From Nibricoccus aquaticus (GTDB taxonomy: Bacteria; Verrucomicrobiota; Verrucomicrobiia; Opitutales; Opitutaceae): DNA of 64,000 bases. Positions 23,163 through 34,499 of this stretch are shown here, in pieces; within the stretch, counting starts at the first letter, position 1, and every line of letters begins with the position of its first letter. The notes beneath the pieces were generated by a model. The model ran no database searches, had not been told where the DNA came from, and was given only the letters and a program-made list of their open reading frames with translations. The stretch is taken from NCBI RefSeq assembly GCF_002310495.1, contig NZ_CP023344.1:434001-498000 (forward strand), given 5' to 3'. The translations under genes were made by a program, and so were the position numbers.

Positions 23163-24014
23163 ATGACGCCCAAGCCCATCCGCTCCCTCGCCCTCGTCGT
23201 CAACGACCAGAAAAACGGCGCCCCGCAAATCGCCGAAACGTTGACCGCCATCGCCCGCGAACACGGCGTCACCACGCGGACCACGTCTCAATTTCCCATT
23301 CCCACCGACTGGCTCAAAGGCGCCGACGCCTGCTGCGTCATCGGCGGCGACGGCACGCTTCTCGGCGTCGTCCGCGAATCCGCCCGCCACCAAGTCCCCA
23401 TCATCGGCGTCAACCGCGGCAGTCTCGGCTTTTTAACTACGTACTCAGCCGACGAAGCCCGCACCCAATTCTCCGCACTCCTCGGCGGCGACTACTGCCT
23501 CGCCTGGCGCTCGCTCCTCGAATGCTCCACCGGCCCCGGCCAGCATGACCTAGCCCTCAACGACGTCCTCATCAAAGACGAGCGTAACTCCCACCTCGTC
23601 CGCCTCGAAGTCTACGCCGACGACGAACTCGTCACCGACTACTTCAGCGACGGCCTCATCTTCGCCACGCCCACCGGCTCGACCGCCTACAACCTCTCCG
23701 CCGGCGGCCCGCTCATTCATCCCAACGCCGAGGTCATCGCCATGACCCCGATCTGCCCCCACACTCTGAGCAACCGCTCCATCATCTTCCATCACGACGT
23801 GAAACTCCGCGTGTACAACCGCGCCGAAAACTTCCCGCTCCTCGTCGGCGTCGATGGACAACGCACCCTCGTCACCTGCGGCGACAACCCCATCGAAATC
23901 TCCCTTTCGTCCATCCGCCTCCCGCTCATCCAGCGCCGCGACTACGAACACTTCTCCGTCGTCCGCTCCAAACTCAAATGGTCCGGCGGCGCCGCCAGCG
24001 ACGCGCAAAAATAA
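23163..24014 (+). CDS. nadK: NAD kinase
   Basis: Phosphorylates NAD to NADP. 283 residues. The catalytic GGDGT is at 61-65 ('CCVIGGDGTLLGVVRESA'), followed by 'IIGVNRGSLGFLTTYSADEA' near 85, 'ALNDVLIKDE' near 130 and 'SDGLIFATPTGSTAYNLSAGGPLIHPNAEV' near 165, all standard for NadK/PpnK. Cytoplasmic. It stands alone after tlyA. Confidence 0.94.
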   Translation: MTPKPIRSLALVVNDQKNGAPQIAETLTAIAREHGVTTRTTSQFPIPTDWLKGADACCVIGGDGTLLGVVRESARHQVPIIGVNRGSLGFLTTYSADEARTQFSALLGGDYCLAWRSLLECSTGPGQHDLALNDVLIKDERNSHLVRLEVYADDELVTDYFSDGLIFATPTGSTAYNLSAGGPLIHPNAEVIAMTPICPHTLSNRSIIFHHDVKLRVYNRAENFPLLVGVDGQRTLVTCGDNPIEISLSSIRLPLIQRRDYEHFSVVRSKLKWSGGAASDAQK

Positions 24015-24130
24015 GGTGGAGCGCGCACTCCGAGCGCGCTGAGCGACATCGAAGCAGCTCGTAACGCTGAGAGCCGTCCGCCCGCTTCCAGCTCTCACTG
24101 ATCATTGCTGATTGGTCACTGGTCATTCGC
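24015..24130. repeat. Palindrome and periodic repeat after nadK
   Basis: 24015-24040: GGTGGAGCGCGCACTCCGAG then CGCGCT, arms AGCGCGC/GCGCGCT. 24092-24130: CTCTCACTGATCATTGCTG then ATTGGTCACTGGTCATTCG, a 9-10 bp period. Related palindromes are at 48513 and 48595. Confidence 0.6.
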
Positions 24131-24148
24131 GGCTTTCCCGCCGCCGCC

Positions 24149-24571
24149 TCACCCACCCGCAAACACCGCCCGAAACCCCGCCTCCGTCAAAATCCGCGCC
24201 ACCTCCTCGCGCTTATCTCCTTGGATCTCGATCCGCCCGTCCTTCACGGTCCCGCCCACGCCGCACGCCTTCTGCATTTTCTTCGCGAGCGCCTCCTTTT
24301 CCGGCAGCCCGATCCCGGTAAACCCCGCCGCCACCGTCACCGTCTTGCCGCCGCGCCCGTTCTTCTCGCGCAAAACATCCACCCGACCCCGGTTCTTCTC
24401 CGGCACCTGCGCCGCCCCTTTATCCCCGCCGACCTGCGCTTTCCCGTCCGCCGACCCAGCCCACACCGGCCCGCTCGGCAGCGCCAAACCGCCCAGCGCC
24501 CCAAACGGATTCTGCCCCAGCGACTGCCCGCCGCTCATATCCACTTTGCCGCTCTTTTTGTCCGTGCTCAT
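24149..24571 (-). CDS. SUI1/YciH family translation factor
   Basis: 140 residues. The C-terminal 80 form the SUI1/eIF1-like domain: 'RVDVLREKNGRGGKTVTVAAGFTGIGL', 'ALAKKMQKACGVGGTVKDGRIEIQGD' and 'VARILTEAGF'. Bacterial YciH-like proteins bind the ribosome and are proposed to affect start-codon selection or initiation under stress. The N-terminal 60 residues are Gly-rich and unconserved. The start ATG overlaps the stop of the 83-residue gene by ATGA on the minus strand, so the two are translationally coupled. Confidence 0.88.
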   Translation of the reverse strand: MSTDKKSGKVDMSGGQSLGQNPFGALGGLALPSGPVWAGSADGKAQVGGDKGAAQVPEKNRGRVDVLREKNGRGGKTVTVAAGFTGIGLPEKEALAKKMQKACGVGGTVKDGRIEIQGDKREEVARILTEAGFRAVFAGG

Positions 24572-24819
24572 GAGCCCGCTTTCTTAGCCGCCCGTCCGCC
24601 GCAAATGCCAGCCGGGATGTCACTTGCCCCGCCCAAAAACATCTCGGCCTTCGCGTAACTGCGCCGCTCCAGGAAATGAACCAACTGCGGATGCAGCGTC
24701 TCCCGCCCCGCCATCACAAAGTCGTCGAGCCGCGCCATCTCCCGCGCAATCACCGCCCCATCAGAGGCCTTTATGCCAGCAAGGAGGGCGATTAGGGATT
24801 CTTTGATCTGTGTCTCCAT
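24568..24819 (-). CDS. Small hypothetical protein coupled to the SUI1 gene
   Basis: 83 residues, starting METQIKESLIALLAGIKASD. It looks helical, with 'EMARLDDFVMAGRETLHPQLVHFLERRSYAKAEMFL' suggesting a small all-alpha soluble domain, and a Cys-containing C-terminus 'AGICGGRAAKKAGS'. I do not recognise a family. The four-base ATGA overlap with the SUI1-like gene indicates one operon, transcribed divergently from sucA. Confidence 0.7.
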   Translation of the reverse strand: METQIKESLIALLAGIKASDGAVIAREMARLDDFVMAGRETLHPQLVHFLERRSYAKAEMFLGGASDIPAGICGGRAAKKAGS

Positions 24820-24833
24820 AACGAATACGTGCC

Positions 24834-24899
24834 GTAACTAGTTACTTTGCTTCAAATGCTTACACCTTAAAATCACCCCATGAATGCCCCGCATTCATG
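24834..24899. promoter_or_regulatory. Two palindromes between the SUI1 operon and sucA
   Basis: GTAACTAGTTAC (24834-24845) is a perfect 12-bp palindrome. CATGAATGC-CCC-GCATTCATG (24879-24899) has perfect 9-bp arms. Both sit in the divergent intergenic region upstream of the sucA TATAAT box and look like operator sites for dimeric regulators. No regulator is identified. Confidence 0.45.
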
Positions 24900-24957
24900 T
24901 CCGGTTTCAACTTGAGAAAACACCCCCTCAGGTTACTCCTACCCACCCCACCTCCAC

Positions 24958-24963
24958 TATAAT
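24958..24963 (+). promoter_or_regulatory. Probable -10 box for sucA
   Basis: Perfect TATAAT, 72 bases before the chosen sucA ATG. No good -35 is seen at 16-18 bases (best is TTACTC at 19), which would fit activator dependence or chance. A transcript starting about 7 bases later would begin next to the in-frame ATG at 24972. Confidence 0.4.
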
Positions 24964-25034
24964 GTAGCGTAATGGAGCTGGCCGTCCGACACGCGCTCCA
25001 CGCCACACATAGCTTTCCTTTTAATTTTCTACAC

Positions 25035-27800
<2,766 letters not shown>

Positions 27801-27849
27801 TTTATTGAATCGCAAAACCGAACGGACGCTTAGAAATCCAAAGATGTTC

Positions 27850-27890
27850 TTTGCGTCCGCCTTCGCGTCTTTGCGTCTTAGCGCTTAATC
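27850..27890 (+). repeat. Periodic repeat between sucA and odhB
   Basis: TTCTTTGCGTCCGCCTTCGC and GTCTTTGCGTCTTAGCGCTT: about four near copies of a 9-mer (TTTGCGTCT). It lies inside the operon, so this repeat is presumably transcribed. Confidence 0.65.
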
Positions 27891-27925
27891 ATTCACGCAG
27901 CATACCTCCCGCACCCTTCTCCATC

Positions 27926-29164
27926 ATGGCTCTCCTCGAAGTTAAAATCCCGCCCATGGGCGAATCCATCAGCTCCGGCGTCCTCTCCAAGTGGCACGTC
28001 AAAGACGGCGACATCGTCAAAAAGGACCAGCCGCTCTTCGAGTTGGAGACCGATAAAATCACCTCCGAAGGCACCGCCGAAGCCGCGGGCAAAATCTCCC
28101 TCAAAGTTGCCGTCGGCACCGAAGTGAAAATCGGCCAGGCCGTCGCCTCCATCGATTCCAGCGCCTCCGCCGGTTCTGCTGCTCCCGCAGCCGCACCAGC
28201 CGCCGAATCGAAGTCCGCCGCCAAATCCACCGAGCAATCTCCCGCCGTCCGCCGCGTCGCCGCCGAAACCGGCATCGACCCCGCCACGGTCGACGGCTCA
28301 GGCAAAGGTGGCCGCGTCACCAAAGGCGACGTGCTCGCCGCCGCCGAAGGCAAATCCGCTCCCGCGCCCACCGGCCCGGCTCCTCTCGCGATCCCTTCGC
28401 GCACCGCCGCTCCTTTCCCGACCTCGACACCCGCAGCCGCGCCCGCTCCAGCCGCCTCCTCCGGCGACCGCCAGACGCGCAAGAAGATGACTCCCCTGCG
28501 CCAGAAGATCGCGCAACGTCTCGTCCAGGCCCAGCACCAGGCCGCCATGCTCACGACCTTCAACGAGGTCGACATGTCCGCCGTCATGGACCTCCGCAAA
28601 AAGTACCAGGACGACTTCGTCAAAAAGAACGGCTTCAAGCTCGGCTTCATGTCCTTCTTCACGAAGGCCGTCGTCAACGCCCTCCAGGAAATCCCCGGCA
28701 TCAACGCCCAGATCGACGGCGATACCATCGTCCAGAATAATTACTACGACATCGGCGTCGCCGTCTCGACCGAGAAGGGCCTCATGGTCCCCGTCATCCG
28801 CAACTGCGATCAGCTCAACATGGCTGGCATCGAAAAAGGAATCGCCGACGTCGCTAAGAAAGCCCGCGACGGCAAAATCACCCTCGCCGACCTCGACGGC
28901 GGCGTCTTCACGATCACCAACGGCGGCACTTTCGGCTCGATGCTCTCGACCCCGATCATCAACGCCCCGCAAAGCGCCATCCTCGGCCTCCACGCCATCA
29001 ACGACCGCCCTGTCGCCGTCAACGGCCAGGTCGTCATCCGCCCGATGATGTATCTGGCACTCAGTTACGACCACCGCCTCGTCGACGGCAAAGAAGCCGT
29101 CACCTTCCTCGTGAAAGTGAAACAAGCCATCGAAGACCCCGCCCGCCTCCTTCTCAGCGTCTAA
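27926..29164 (+). CDS. odhB: 2-oxoglutarate dehydrogenase E2 (dihydrolipoyl succinyltransferase)
   Basis: 412 residues. Domains: lipoyl domain 1-75 ('[20 protein letters not shown]', lipoyl Lys in '[17 protein letters not shown]'); Ala/Pro linker; peripheral subunit-binding domain near 105-140 ('[30 protein letters not shown]'); second Ala/Pro linker; catalytic acyltransferase domain from about 185 with the His/Asp site '[19 protein letters not shown]' near 385. It transfers succinyl to CoA and forms the complex core with SucA and Lpd. The ATG at 27926 is at the conserved start; upstream is repeat sequence. Confidence 0.95.
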   Translation: MALLEVKIPPMGESISSGVLSKWHVKDGDIVKKDQPLFELETDKITSEGTAEAAGKISLKVAVGTEVKIGQAVASIDSSASAGSAAPAAAPAAESKSAAKSTEQSPAVRRVAAETGIDPATVDGSGKGGRVTKGDVLAAAEGKSAPAPTGPAPLAIPSRTAAPFPTSTPAAAPAPAASSGDRQTRKKMTPLRQKIAQRLVQAQHQAAMLTTFNEVDMSAVMDLRKKYQDDFVKKNGFKLGFMSFFTKAVVNALQEIPGINAQIDGDTIVQNNYYDIGVAVSTEKGLMVPVIRNCDQLNMAGIEKGIADVAKKARDGKITLADLDGGVFTITNGGTFGSMLSTPIINAPQSAILGLHAINDRPVAVNGQVVIRPMMYLALSYDHRLVDGKEAVTFLVKVKQAIEDPARLLLSV

Positions 29165-29172
29165 ACCCTTTT

Positions 29173-29247
29173 GAACCACAGAAGCGCGGAGCTCACAGCC
29201 GTCGGTCAACCGACCTCTGTGCCCTCCGTGCCTCTGTGGTTCTGTTA
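29173..29247 (+). repeat. Inverted and periodic repeat between odhB and lpd
   Basis: AACCACAGA (29173-29181) is inverted as TCTGTGGTT (29232-29240). The right half reads CTCTGTGCCCTCCGTGCCTC then TGTGGTTCTG, three near copies of a 9-mer ending in GGTT like the other elements of this class. Confidence 0.65.
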
Positions 29248-29251
29248 ATTT

Positions 29252-30661
29252 ATGTCCTCCCAATCTTTCGACCTCATCGTCATCGGCGCCGGCCCCGGCG
29301 GTTATGTGTGCGCCTTCCGCGCCGCCCAGCTCGGCCTCAAGGTCGCCCTCATCGAGAAACGCGCCACCCTCGGCGGCACCTGCCTCAACGTCGGCTGCAT
29401 CCCGAGCAAAGCCCTGCTCCACTCCTCCGAGCAATTCGTCTTCGCCAAATCCCACGCCGCCGAACACGGCATCAAACTCTCCTCCGTCGAACTCGATCTC
29501 GCGTCCCTTCTCAAAAAGAAGGACGGCGTCGTCACCAAACTCACCGGCGGCGTCGCCGCCCTCGCCAAGGCCCGCAAGATCACCGTCGTCACCGGCGCCG
29601 CGAAATTCGTTTCTCCGACCGAGGTCGAAGTCGCCACCGCCAATCCCGCCGAGCCTCAGCGTCTCACCGCGAAAAACATCGTCATCGCCACCGGCTCAGC
29701 GCCCGTCGAGCTGCCGTTCATGAAGTTCGACGGCGAACTCGTCGTCTCCAGCGACCACGCCATCGCCTTCGATAAAGTCCCGAAAAAACTCATCGTCGTT
29801 GGCGGCGGCGTCATCGGCCTCGAACTAGGCTCCGTCTGGTCCCGGCTCGGCTCCGACGTCACCGTCGTTGAATTCCTCCCGAAAATCGCCGCGACCTACG
29901 ACGACGACATCGTCCGCAATTTCTCCCGCCTCCTCCAGAAGCAAGGCCTCAAGATCGAGGTGAACGCCAAAGTCACCGGCCTCCGCACCGACGGCCCCAT
30001 CAAAGTCCTCACCGCCGAGCGCGAGGGCAAAGTCCTCGAATTCGAAACCGATAAAGTCCTCGTCGCCGTCGGCCGCCGTCCCTTCACCGACAACCTCGCC
30101 CTCGATAAAGCGGGCGTCGTTCTCGACGACAAGAAGCGCGTCAAAGTCGACGACCACCTTCGCACCAACGTCCCTGGCATCTGGGCCATCGGCGACGTAG
30201 TTGCCGGTCCAATGCTCGCTCACAAAGCCGAGGAAGACGGCGTCGCCGTCGCCGAATGGATCGCCGGCAAACACGGCCACATCAACTGGGACCTCATGCC
30301 CGCCATCGTCTACACCGACCCCGAGGTCGCCAGCGTCGGCCTCGGCGAAGACGCCGCCAAAGCCAAGGGCCTCGCGGTCAACATCGGCAAATTCAACTTC
30401 GCCGCCAACGGCCGCGCCATCGCCAACGACGCGACCGACGGCTACGTGAAGATCATCGCCGACGCCAAGACCGACAAAATCCTCGGCGCCCAGATCATTG
30501 GCCGCGGCGCCGGTGAACTCATTAGCGAAATCGTCACGCACATGGAATACGGCGGCAGCGCCGAAGACCTCGCCCGCACGGTCCACGCGCACCCGACGAT
30601 GAGCGAAGCCGTCAAAGAAGCCGCCCTCGCCGTCAGCAAAAGCGCCCTCCACGCGATCTGA
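29252..30661 (+). CDS. lpdA: Dihydrolipoyl dehydrogenase (E3)
   Basis: FAD flavoprotein that reoxidises dihydrolipoyl groups of E2 with NAD+. 469 residues: FAD-binding '[22 protein letters not shown]', redox disulfide '[20 protein letters not shown]' (Cys spaced by four), NAD-binding '[21 protein letters not shown]' near 175, '[25 protein letters not shown]' near 310, and the C-terminal His-Glu pair in '[16 protein letters not shown]'. Third gene of the sucA-odhB-lpd unit; it could also serve other 2-oxoacid dehydrogenases. Strong terminator downstream. Confidence 0.95.
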   Translation: MSSQSFDLIVIGAGPGGYVCAFRAAQLGLKVALIEKRATLGGTCLNVGCIPSKALLHSSEQFVFAKSHAAEHGIKLSSVELDLASLLKKKDGVVTKLTGGVAALAKARKITVVTGAAKFVSPTEVEVATANPAEPQRLTAKNIVIATGSAPVELPFMKFDGELVVSSDHAIAFDKVPKKLIVVGGGVIGLELGSVWSRLGSDVTVVEFLPKIAATYDDDIVRNFSRLLQKQGLKIEVNAKVTGLRTDGPIKVLTAEREGKVLEFETDKVLVAVGRRPFTDNLALDKAGVVLDDKKRVKVDDHLRTNVPGIWAIGDVVAGPMLAHKAEEDGVAVAEWIAGKHGHINWDLMPAIVYTDPEVASVGLGEDAAKAKGLAVNIGKFNFAANGRAIANDATDGYVKIIADAKTDKILGAQIIGRGAGELISEIVTHMEYGGSAEDLARTVHAHPTMSEAVKEAALAVSKSALHAI

Positions 30662-30691
30662 TCCCGCTTCCCTCGTCCTTTCAGTTTCAAG

Positions 30692-30719
30692 GCCGCGCCC
30701 ACTAAGGGCGCGGCTTTTT
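30692..30719 (+). terminator. Rho-independent terminator after lpd
   Basis: Perfect 9-bp stem GCCGCGCCC / GGGCGCGGC, loop ACTAA, then TTTTTATTT. Confidence 0.88.
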
Positions 30720-30727
30720 ATTTCACC

Positions 30728-31462
30728 TCAAGAAGCACTTCCGTCTTCATCCACCAGATCGCTTCTCATCGTCCCGCGCCGCTGCAGCCAGTACGTCGCA
30801 CACCAACACAGCAGCGCCCAAGCCGTCCCCGCGCTCCAGCCCGCCAGCACATCGGTTGGATAATGCACGCCGAGCAGCACGCGGCTGACCCCGATGATAA
30901 AGGCCAAAAATAGCGCCACATTGATAAAATAAATCTTCTCTCGTTTACGCACCGCCGTCTGCGCGAGCAGGGCCCCGAGCGTCAGATAAACCACCGACGC
31001 CAGCATAGAATGCCCGCTGGGAAAACTCTCCGAGGTCACATGCGATAGATGCGGCACCACATCCGGCCGCTCGCGATCAAAGACGTTTTTGAGCGAACCG
31101 CTGATCCCATAACCGCCCAGGGTCGCTACAACCACCAACGCCGCCGCCGCATATCCGCGGCGCAAGAGCAGGTACCCCAGCACCAGCACCGTCATCAGAA
31201 TCAGCGTCATCGCACTGCCCAACGCGCTGACATCGCGCGCCACTTCCTGCACCCACCATGGACCGATGATTCGCGAGACGTCATCTGGCTGCCTCAGCGA
31301 GAGCATCAGCTTTTCCTCCAGCTCAAGATACTCACCCTGCGGAGCGGCTCGCGCCAGCAGTACGAAACCACACACCGCCACGATGAACGCCAGACCTGCA
31401 CTGGTTAAAACGAACTCGTTCCAACCCGAGCGCCTCCAAAGGCTTTTCAGATGTGCAATCAT
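30728..31462 (-). CDS. PAP2-family membrane phosphatase
   Basis: 244 residues with about six membrane segments. The acid-phosphatase motifs are in order: 'KNVFDRERPDVVPHL' (K-x6-RP), 'SFPSGHSMLASVVYL' (PSGH) and 'SRVLLGVHYPTDVLAGW' (SR-x5-H-x3-D). Such enzymes dephosphorylate phosphatidic acid, undecaprenyl pyrophosphate or related lipids at the membrane. I use the ATG at 31462 (MIAHLKSLWRRSGW); a longer frame exists upstream but adds a poorly supported basic tail. It is divergent from a lipid kinase and phosphoesterase pair, a grouping that points to lipid phosphate turnover. Confidence 0.88.
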   Translation of the reverse strand: MIAHLKSLWRRSGWNEFVLTSAGLAFIVAVCGFVLLARAAPQGEYLELEEKLMLSLRQPDDVSRIIGPWWVQEVARDVSALGSAMTLILMTVLVLGYLLLRRGYAAAALVVVATLGGYGISGSLKNVFDRERPDVVPHLSHVTSESFPSGHSMLASVVYLTLGALLAQTAVRKREKIYFINVALFLAFIIGVSRVLLGVHYPTDVLAGWSAGTAWALLCWCATYWLQRRGTMRSDLVDEDGSAS

Positions 31463-31586
31463 GCGTGCCCGCAAAAAGCACGCCCATGCCAGACGCTCAA
31501 GTCTGCGCTGCAAATTCGCCCATGGGGATTTTCCCGATCATGAGAACCGCGTGGCGTTCCGCCGGTCCTTTCCCTCATCCAGAGCC

Positions 31587-32504
31587 ATGCACGTCATCGC
31601 CATCCTCAATGAGAAAGCCGGCACCGCTGCAAACGACGACGCCGTCACCGATCAATCACTACGCGAAGCATTCGCCTCATCGGGCTTCCAAGCCGAAATC
31701 CACCTGCTCCCGCCAGCACAGATCGAGAAAGCTCTCCAACAAGCCATCGAACGCCGCCCGCAGGCCATCTTTGTCGGTGGTGGCGATGGCACCGTCAGCG
31801 CAACAGCAGGCCAGCTCGCTGACACTGAAATTCCCCTCGGCGTACTTCCACTTGGGACACTTAACCACTTTGCCAAAGACCTCGGCCTCCCGCCTGATTG
31901 GCGTGAGGCGATTGCCGCTCTCGCCGGCGGGAATACTCGCTCGGTTGATGTCGCCGAGGTCAACGGACACCTTTTCGTCAATAACTGCTCGATCGGCGCA
32001 TACGCCGACGCCGTGCGCCACCGCGAAGAACTGCGTGAGCGGCATCAGCACGGCAAATGGTTCGCCATGCTGATCGCATCGTTTCGTGTTTTTCGCCGCT
32101 TCCGCCGCATTCGCTTTCGCCTGCAATCCGACGACGGCGAATTCGCCCTGCGCTCTCCATTCCTCCTCGTCGCCAACAATTGCTACGAGGGCAATATCCT
32201 CTCCCAAAGCCTGCGCGAGCGCATCGACGGTGGACAGCTCTGGATCTACTCCACCCGCGCTCGCCGTCACTTCACGTTTCTTCGCATGGTCTGGCAGGCA
32301 CTCCGCCGTGAACTCGCCGCCGCCGATGCGCTCGACACTCACTCGACGACCGAAGCAACGGTGCATCTCGATGCACCCACTGTAGCCGCAGCCGCCGACG
32401 GAGAAATCCTCGAACTAAAAACACCGCTCCGCTTTCGCATTCGTCCCGGTGCCCTGCGCGTCCTCGCGCCACCCGCCGGCTACGCAAAAAGCAATAGCTC
32501 ATGA
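31587..32504 (+). CDS. Diacylglycerol kinase-family lipid kinase
   Basis: 305 residues of the DAGK catalytic (YegS/DgkB) fold: N-terminal 'HVIAILNEKAGTAAND', the nucleotide-binding 'AIFVGGGDGTVSATAGQLADTEIPLGVLPLGTLNHFAKDLGLP' spanning about 70-112 (GGGDGT and GTxNxFA), and 'FVNNCSIGAYADAV' near 133. It probably phosphorylates diacylglycerol or a related lipid at the membrane face. The stop overlaps the phosphoesterase start by ATGA. The ATG at 31587 begins the conserved fold; an upstream open frame is antisense to the PAP2 gene. Confidence 0.88.
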   Translation: MHVIAILNEKAGTAANDDAVTDQSLREAFASSGFQAEIHLLPPAQIEKALQQAIERRPQAIFVGGGDGTVSATAGQLADTEIPLGVLPLGTLNHFAKDLGLPPDWREAIAALAGGNTRSVDVAEVNGHLFVNNCSIGAYADAVRHREELRERHQHGKWFAMLIASFRVFRRFRRIRFRLQSDDGEFALRSPFLLVANNCYEGNILSQSLRERIDGGQLWIYSTRARRHFTFLRMVWQALRRELAAADALDTHSTTEATVHLDAPTVAAAADGEILELKTPLRFRIRPGALRVLAPPAGYAKSNSS

Positions 32505-33307
32505 GAAAGGTCGCGCATATCTCTGACCTGCATTTCGGAGCGCATCTGCCCGCAGTCGCCGAAGCGTTACGTGTCGATCTCCACGCATTTGATCCCGCGC
32601 TCGTCATCGCCAGCGGTGATTTCACCCAGCGGGCCCGCAGTAGCCAGTTCGAGCAAGCGCGTGATTTCCTCTCCCGATTGCCTCGCCCGCAACTCGTCGT
32701 CCCCGGCAATCACGACATCCCTCTCTACGATTTCACGCGACGTTTCCTGTCACCGCTCGGTCGCTACCGCCGGTACATCTCTAGCGAGGACGATCCGGTC
32801 TTCCGCGACGACGAACTCTTTGTCGCCGGTCTTAACACCGCACGCTCCCTCACCTGGAAAAACGGGCGCATTTCTCATCAGCAGCTAAAGAAGCTCCAGC
32901 AACGTCTCCAGGATGCTGGTCCACGCCTGAAACTCGTCGTCACGCATCATCCGTTTATCCCCCCGCCCGACGGTGCCGGCATCGCTCTCGTCGGACGCGC
33001 ATCACACGCGATTCCGATTCTTGCTTCCAGCGGCGTCGATCTCCTGCTCGCCGGCCACCTCCATCACGGTTACGTCGGCGACACCCGCGCGCACTATCCG
33101 TCCTCCGACCGTGGCATCATCGCGGTGCAAGCCGGCACCGCCATCTCCCGTCGCGTACGCCACGAGCCTAACGCCTACAACCAACTAACGCTCCAGCTGG
33201 ACAGCGTGGAAATCGAAACGCGGGTCTATCGTGACGGAGCCTTCACCCGTCTCTCTGTTCTTATCTTCAAACGCATCGAACAGCTCTGGGTGCGCTCCGA
33301 GCAGTAA
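32501..33307 (+). CDS. Calcineurin-like metallophosphoesterase
   Basis: 268 residues with motifs 'VAHISDLHFGAHL' (D-x-H), 'VIASGDFTQRA' (GD), 'VVPGNHDIPLYD' (GNHD), 'VVTHHPFIPP' and 'LLLAGHLHHGYVGD' (GH-x-H). It resembles the cyclic-nucleotide/3',5'-cAMP phosphodiesterase-like and glycerophosphodiesterase-like groups. It is translationally coupled to the lipid kinase and near the PAP2 phosphatase, so a phospholipid-derived substrate is a reasonable inference. There is no signal peptide. Confidence 0.87.
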   Translation: MRKVAHISDLHFGAHLPAVAEALRVDLHAFDPALVIASGDFTQRARSSQFEQARDFLSRLPRPQLVVPGNHDIPLYDFTRRFLSPLGRYRRYISSEDDPVFRDDELFVAGLNTARSLTWKNGRISHQQLKKLQQRLQDAGPRLKLVVTHHPFIPPPDGAGIALVGRASHAIPILASSGVDLLLAGHLHHGYVGDTRAHYPSSDRGIIAVQAGTAISRRVRHEPNAYNQLTLQLDSVEIETRVYRDGAFTRLSVLIFKRIEQLWVRSEQ

Positions 33308-33363
33308 GCTACCGACGCTCCTCGAAATAACTCAGCCGGCAGCTCCACCGCATCCGGCAGCTC

Positions 33364-34284
33364 TCACAGATACAGGTAAACATACACCGCAAAGATCAGC
33401 GCACCCGTGCCCGCCGCCGCCGCCAGCAACCACAACATGCTCCTCTTGCGCGCAGCCATCGCAAACGTCGCGATGATCACCGCCGCTTGCGCCGCCAGCA
33501 TCCCGAAGAAAAACCGCTGGCTCCTCCGGTGATGCCGCTCCGCCGAAAGATTGCTCTGCCGCACCTGAAGTTCGTACAGGCTCGCCACCGCCTGATTCAG
33601 CCGCGCCTCCGCGTCGTAACGCATCGCCGAATACCGCAGCCGCAGCACCGTGAAATCCCGGCTGAGCGCGCGATGCACCGTCGTCGTCGGCTCCAGCAAA
33701 TCCCCGAGCCGGTCTCCGCCCGTCACCACCGGCCGCAGCACGCCGTCAAATGACCGCGCATGTCCCTGCGCCGCCTTCAACGCCTCCGCGATCTCCACCG
33801 GTTTCACCGCATTCAAAATCCGCGTGAGCTCCGGCTCAGTCTCTCCGTGCTCCACCGCATCCAGCGCCGCTTTCACCCCCGCCACCGGCACCGGAGCCGC
33901 CGCCTGCTCGGGCAGTTTCCCCGCCAATAAAAACCCTAGCGCCGTCTGCACCTCCGCTGCTTCCGGCAGCGTCGCCGCCAGCGCCTTCAATCCTTCCACA
34001 TCCAGCCCTCGCTCCATCTGCGTCGTTTGCACCACATCGAGCGTCCCGGACTGCACCGCGCTCCGCATCCGCTTCGCCTGAAAAAACGCCCACTGGTCGC
34101 CTGCCTTCGACTGCTGCTGCGCCGCCAGCGAGCGATCATACTGCGCCTGCGTCATCTCGCTCGACGCCAGCCCTGCGAGCATCGTTGCGATCACCGTCAT
34201 CACGATCGGCGTGGCGTTCAGCACGCGCCCCCACGTCGTTTGCGGCGCGGCATCCTTGAGCTCCTGCGGGATTTTAATCTTCAC
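33364..34284 (-). CDS. DUF4337 family protein
   Basis: 306 residues from a GTG (VKIKIPQELKDAAPQTTWGR). The DUF4337 pattern is clear: an N-terminal membrane segment 'ATPIVMTVIATMLAGLASSEM', then 'TQAQYDRSLAAQQQSKAGDQWAFFQAKRMR', a long helical region with Ala/Glu repeats, and two C-terminal membrane segments ('FFFGMLAAQAAVIIATFAMAA', 'WLLAAAAGTGALIFAVYVYL'). Function unknown; the topology suggests a cytoplasmic or periplasmic helical loop held between membrane anchors. A longer frame upstream to 34458 looks like non-coding basic sequence, so I prefer the internal GTG. Confidence 0.8.
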   Translation of the reverse strand: MKIKIPQELKDAAPQTTWGRVLNATPIVMTVIATMLAGLASSEMTQAQYDRSLAAQQQSKAGDQWAFFQAKRMRSAVQSGTLDVVQTTQMERGLDVEGLKALAATLPEAAEVQTALGFLLAGKLPEQAAAPVPVAGVKAALDAVEHGETEPELTRILNAVKPVEIAEALKAAQGHARSFDGVLRPVVTGGDRLGDLLEPTTTVHRALSRDFTVLRLRYSAMRYDAEARLNQAVASLYELQVRQSNLSAERHHRRSQRFFFGMLAAQAAVIIATFAMAARKRSMLWLLAAAAGTGALIFAVYVYLYL

Positions 34285-34499
34285 CTGACGAGCTTTGCGC
34301 CTGCTCCCACCAGCCAGCGAGAGGAAAACAATCACCCGCGCCGCCGCGTTCGACGCACGATCGTCCGCCCGTTCAGCCACGGCCATTGCCCGCTCATCCT
34401 CAACAGCCCGCCGCTCGTCCGAAGGAACTGGCCGCAAAGCGGAAAACGCGATTCCCATGATCGCTCAACTCCGTCGCCCCAGAAATCCCCCTTCATCTC

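Noticed and set aside
31266-31586. A longer lipid kinase reading from 31266
   Set aside because: The extra 107 residues are antisense to the PAP2 gene and unlike any kinase N-terminus.
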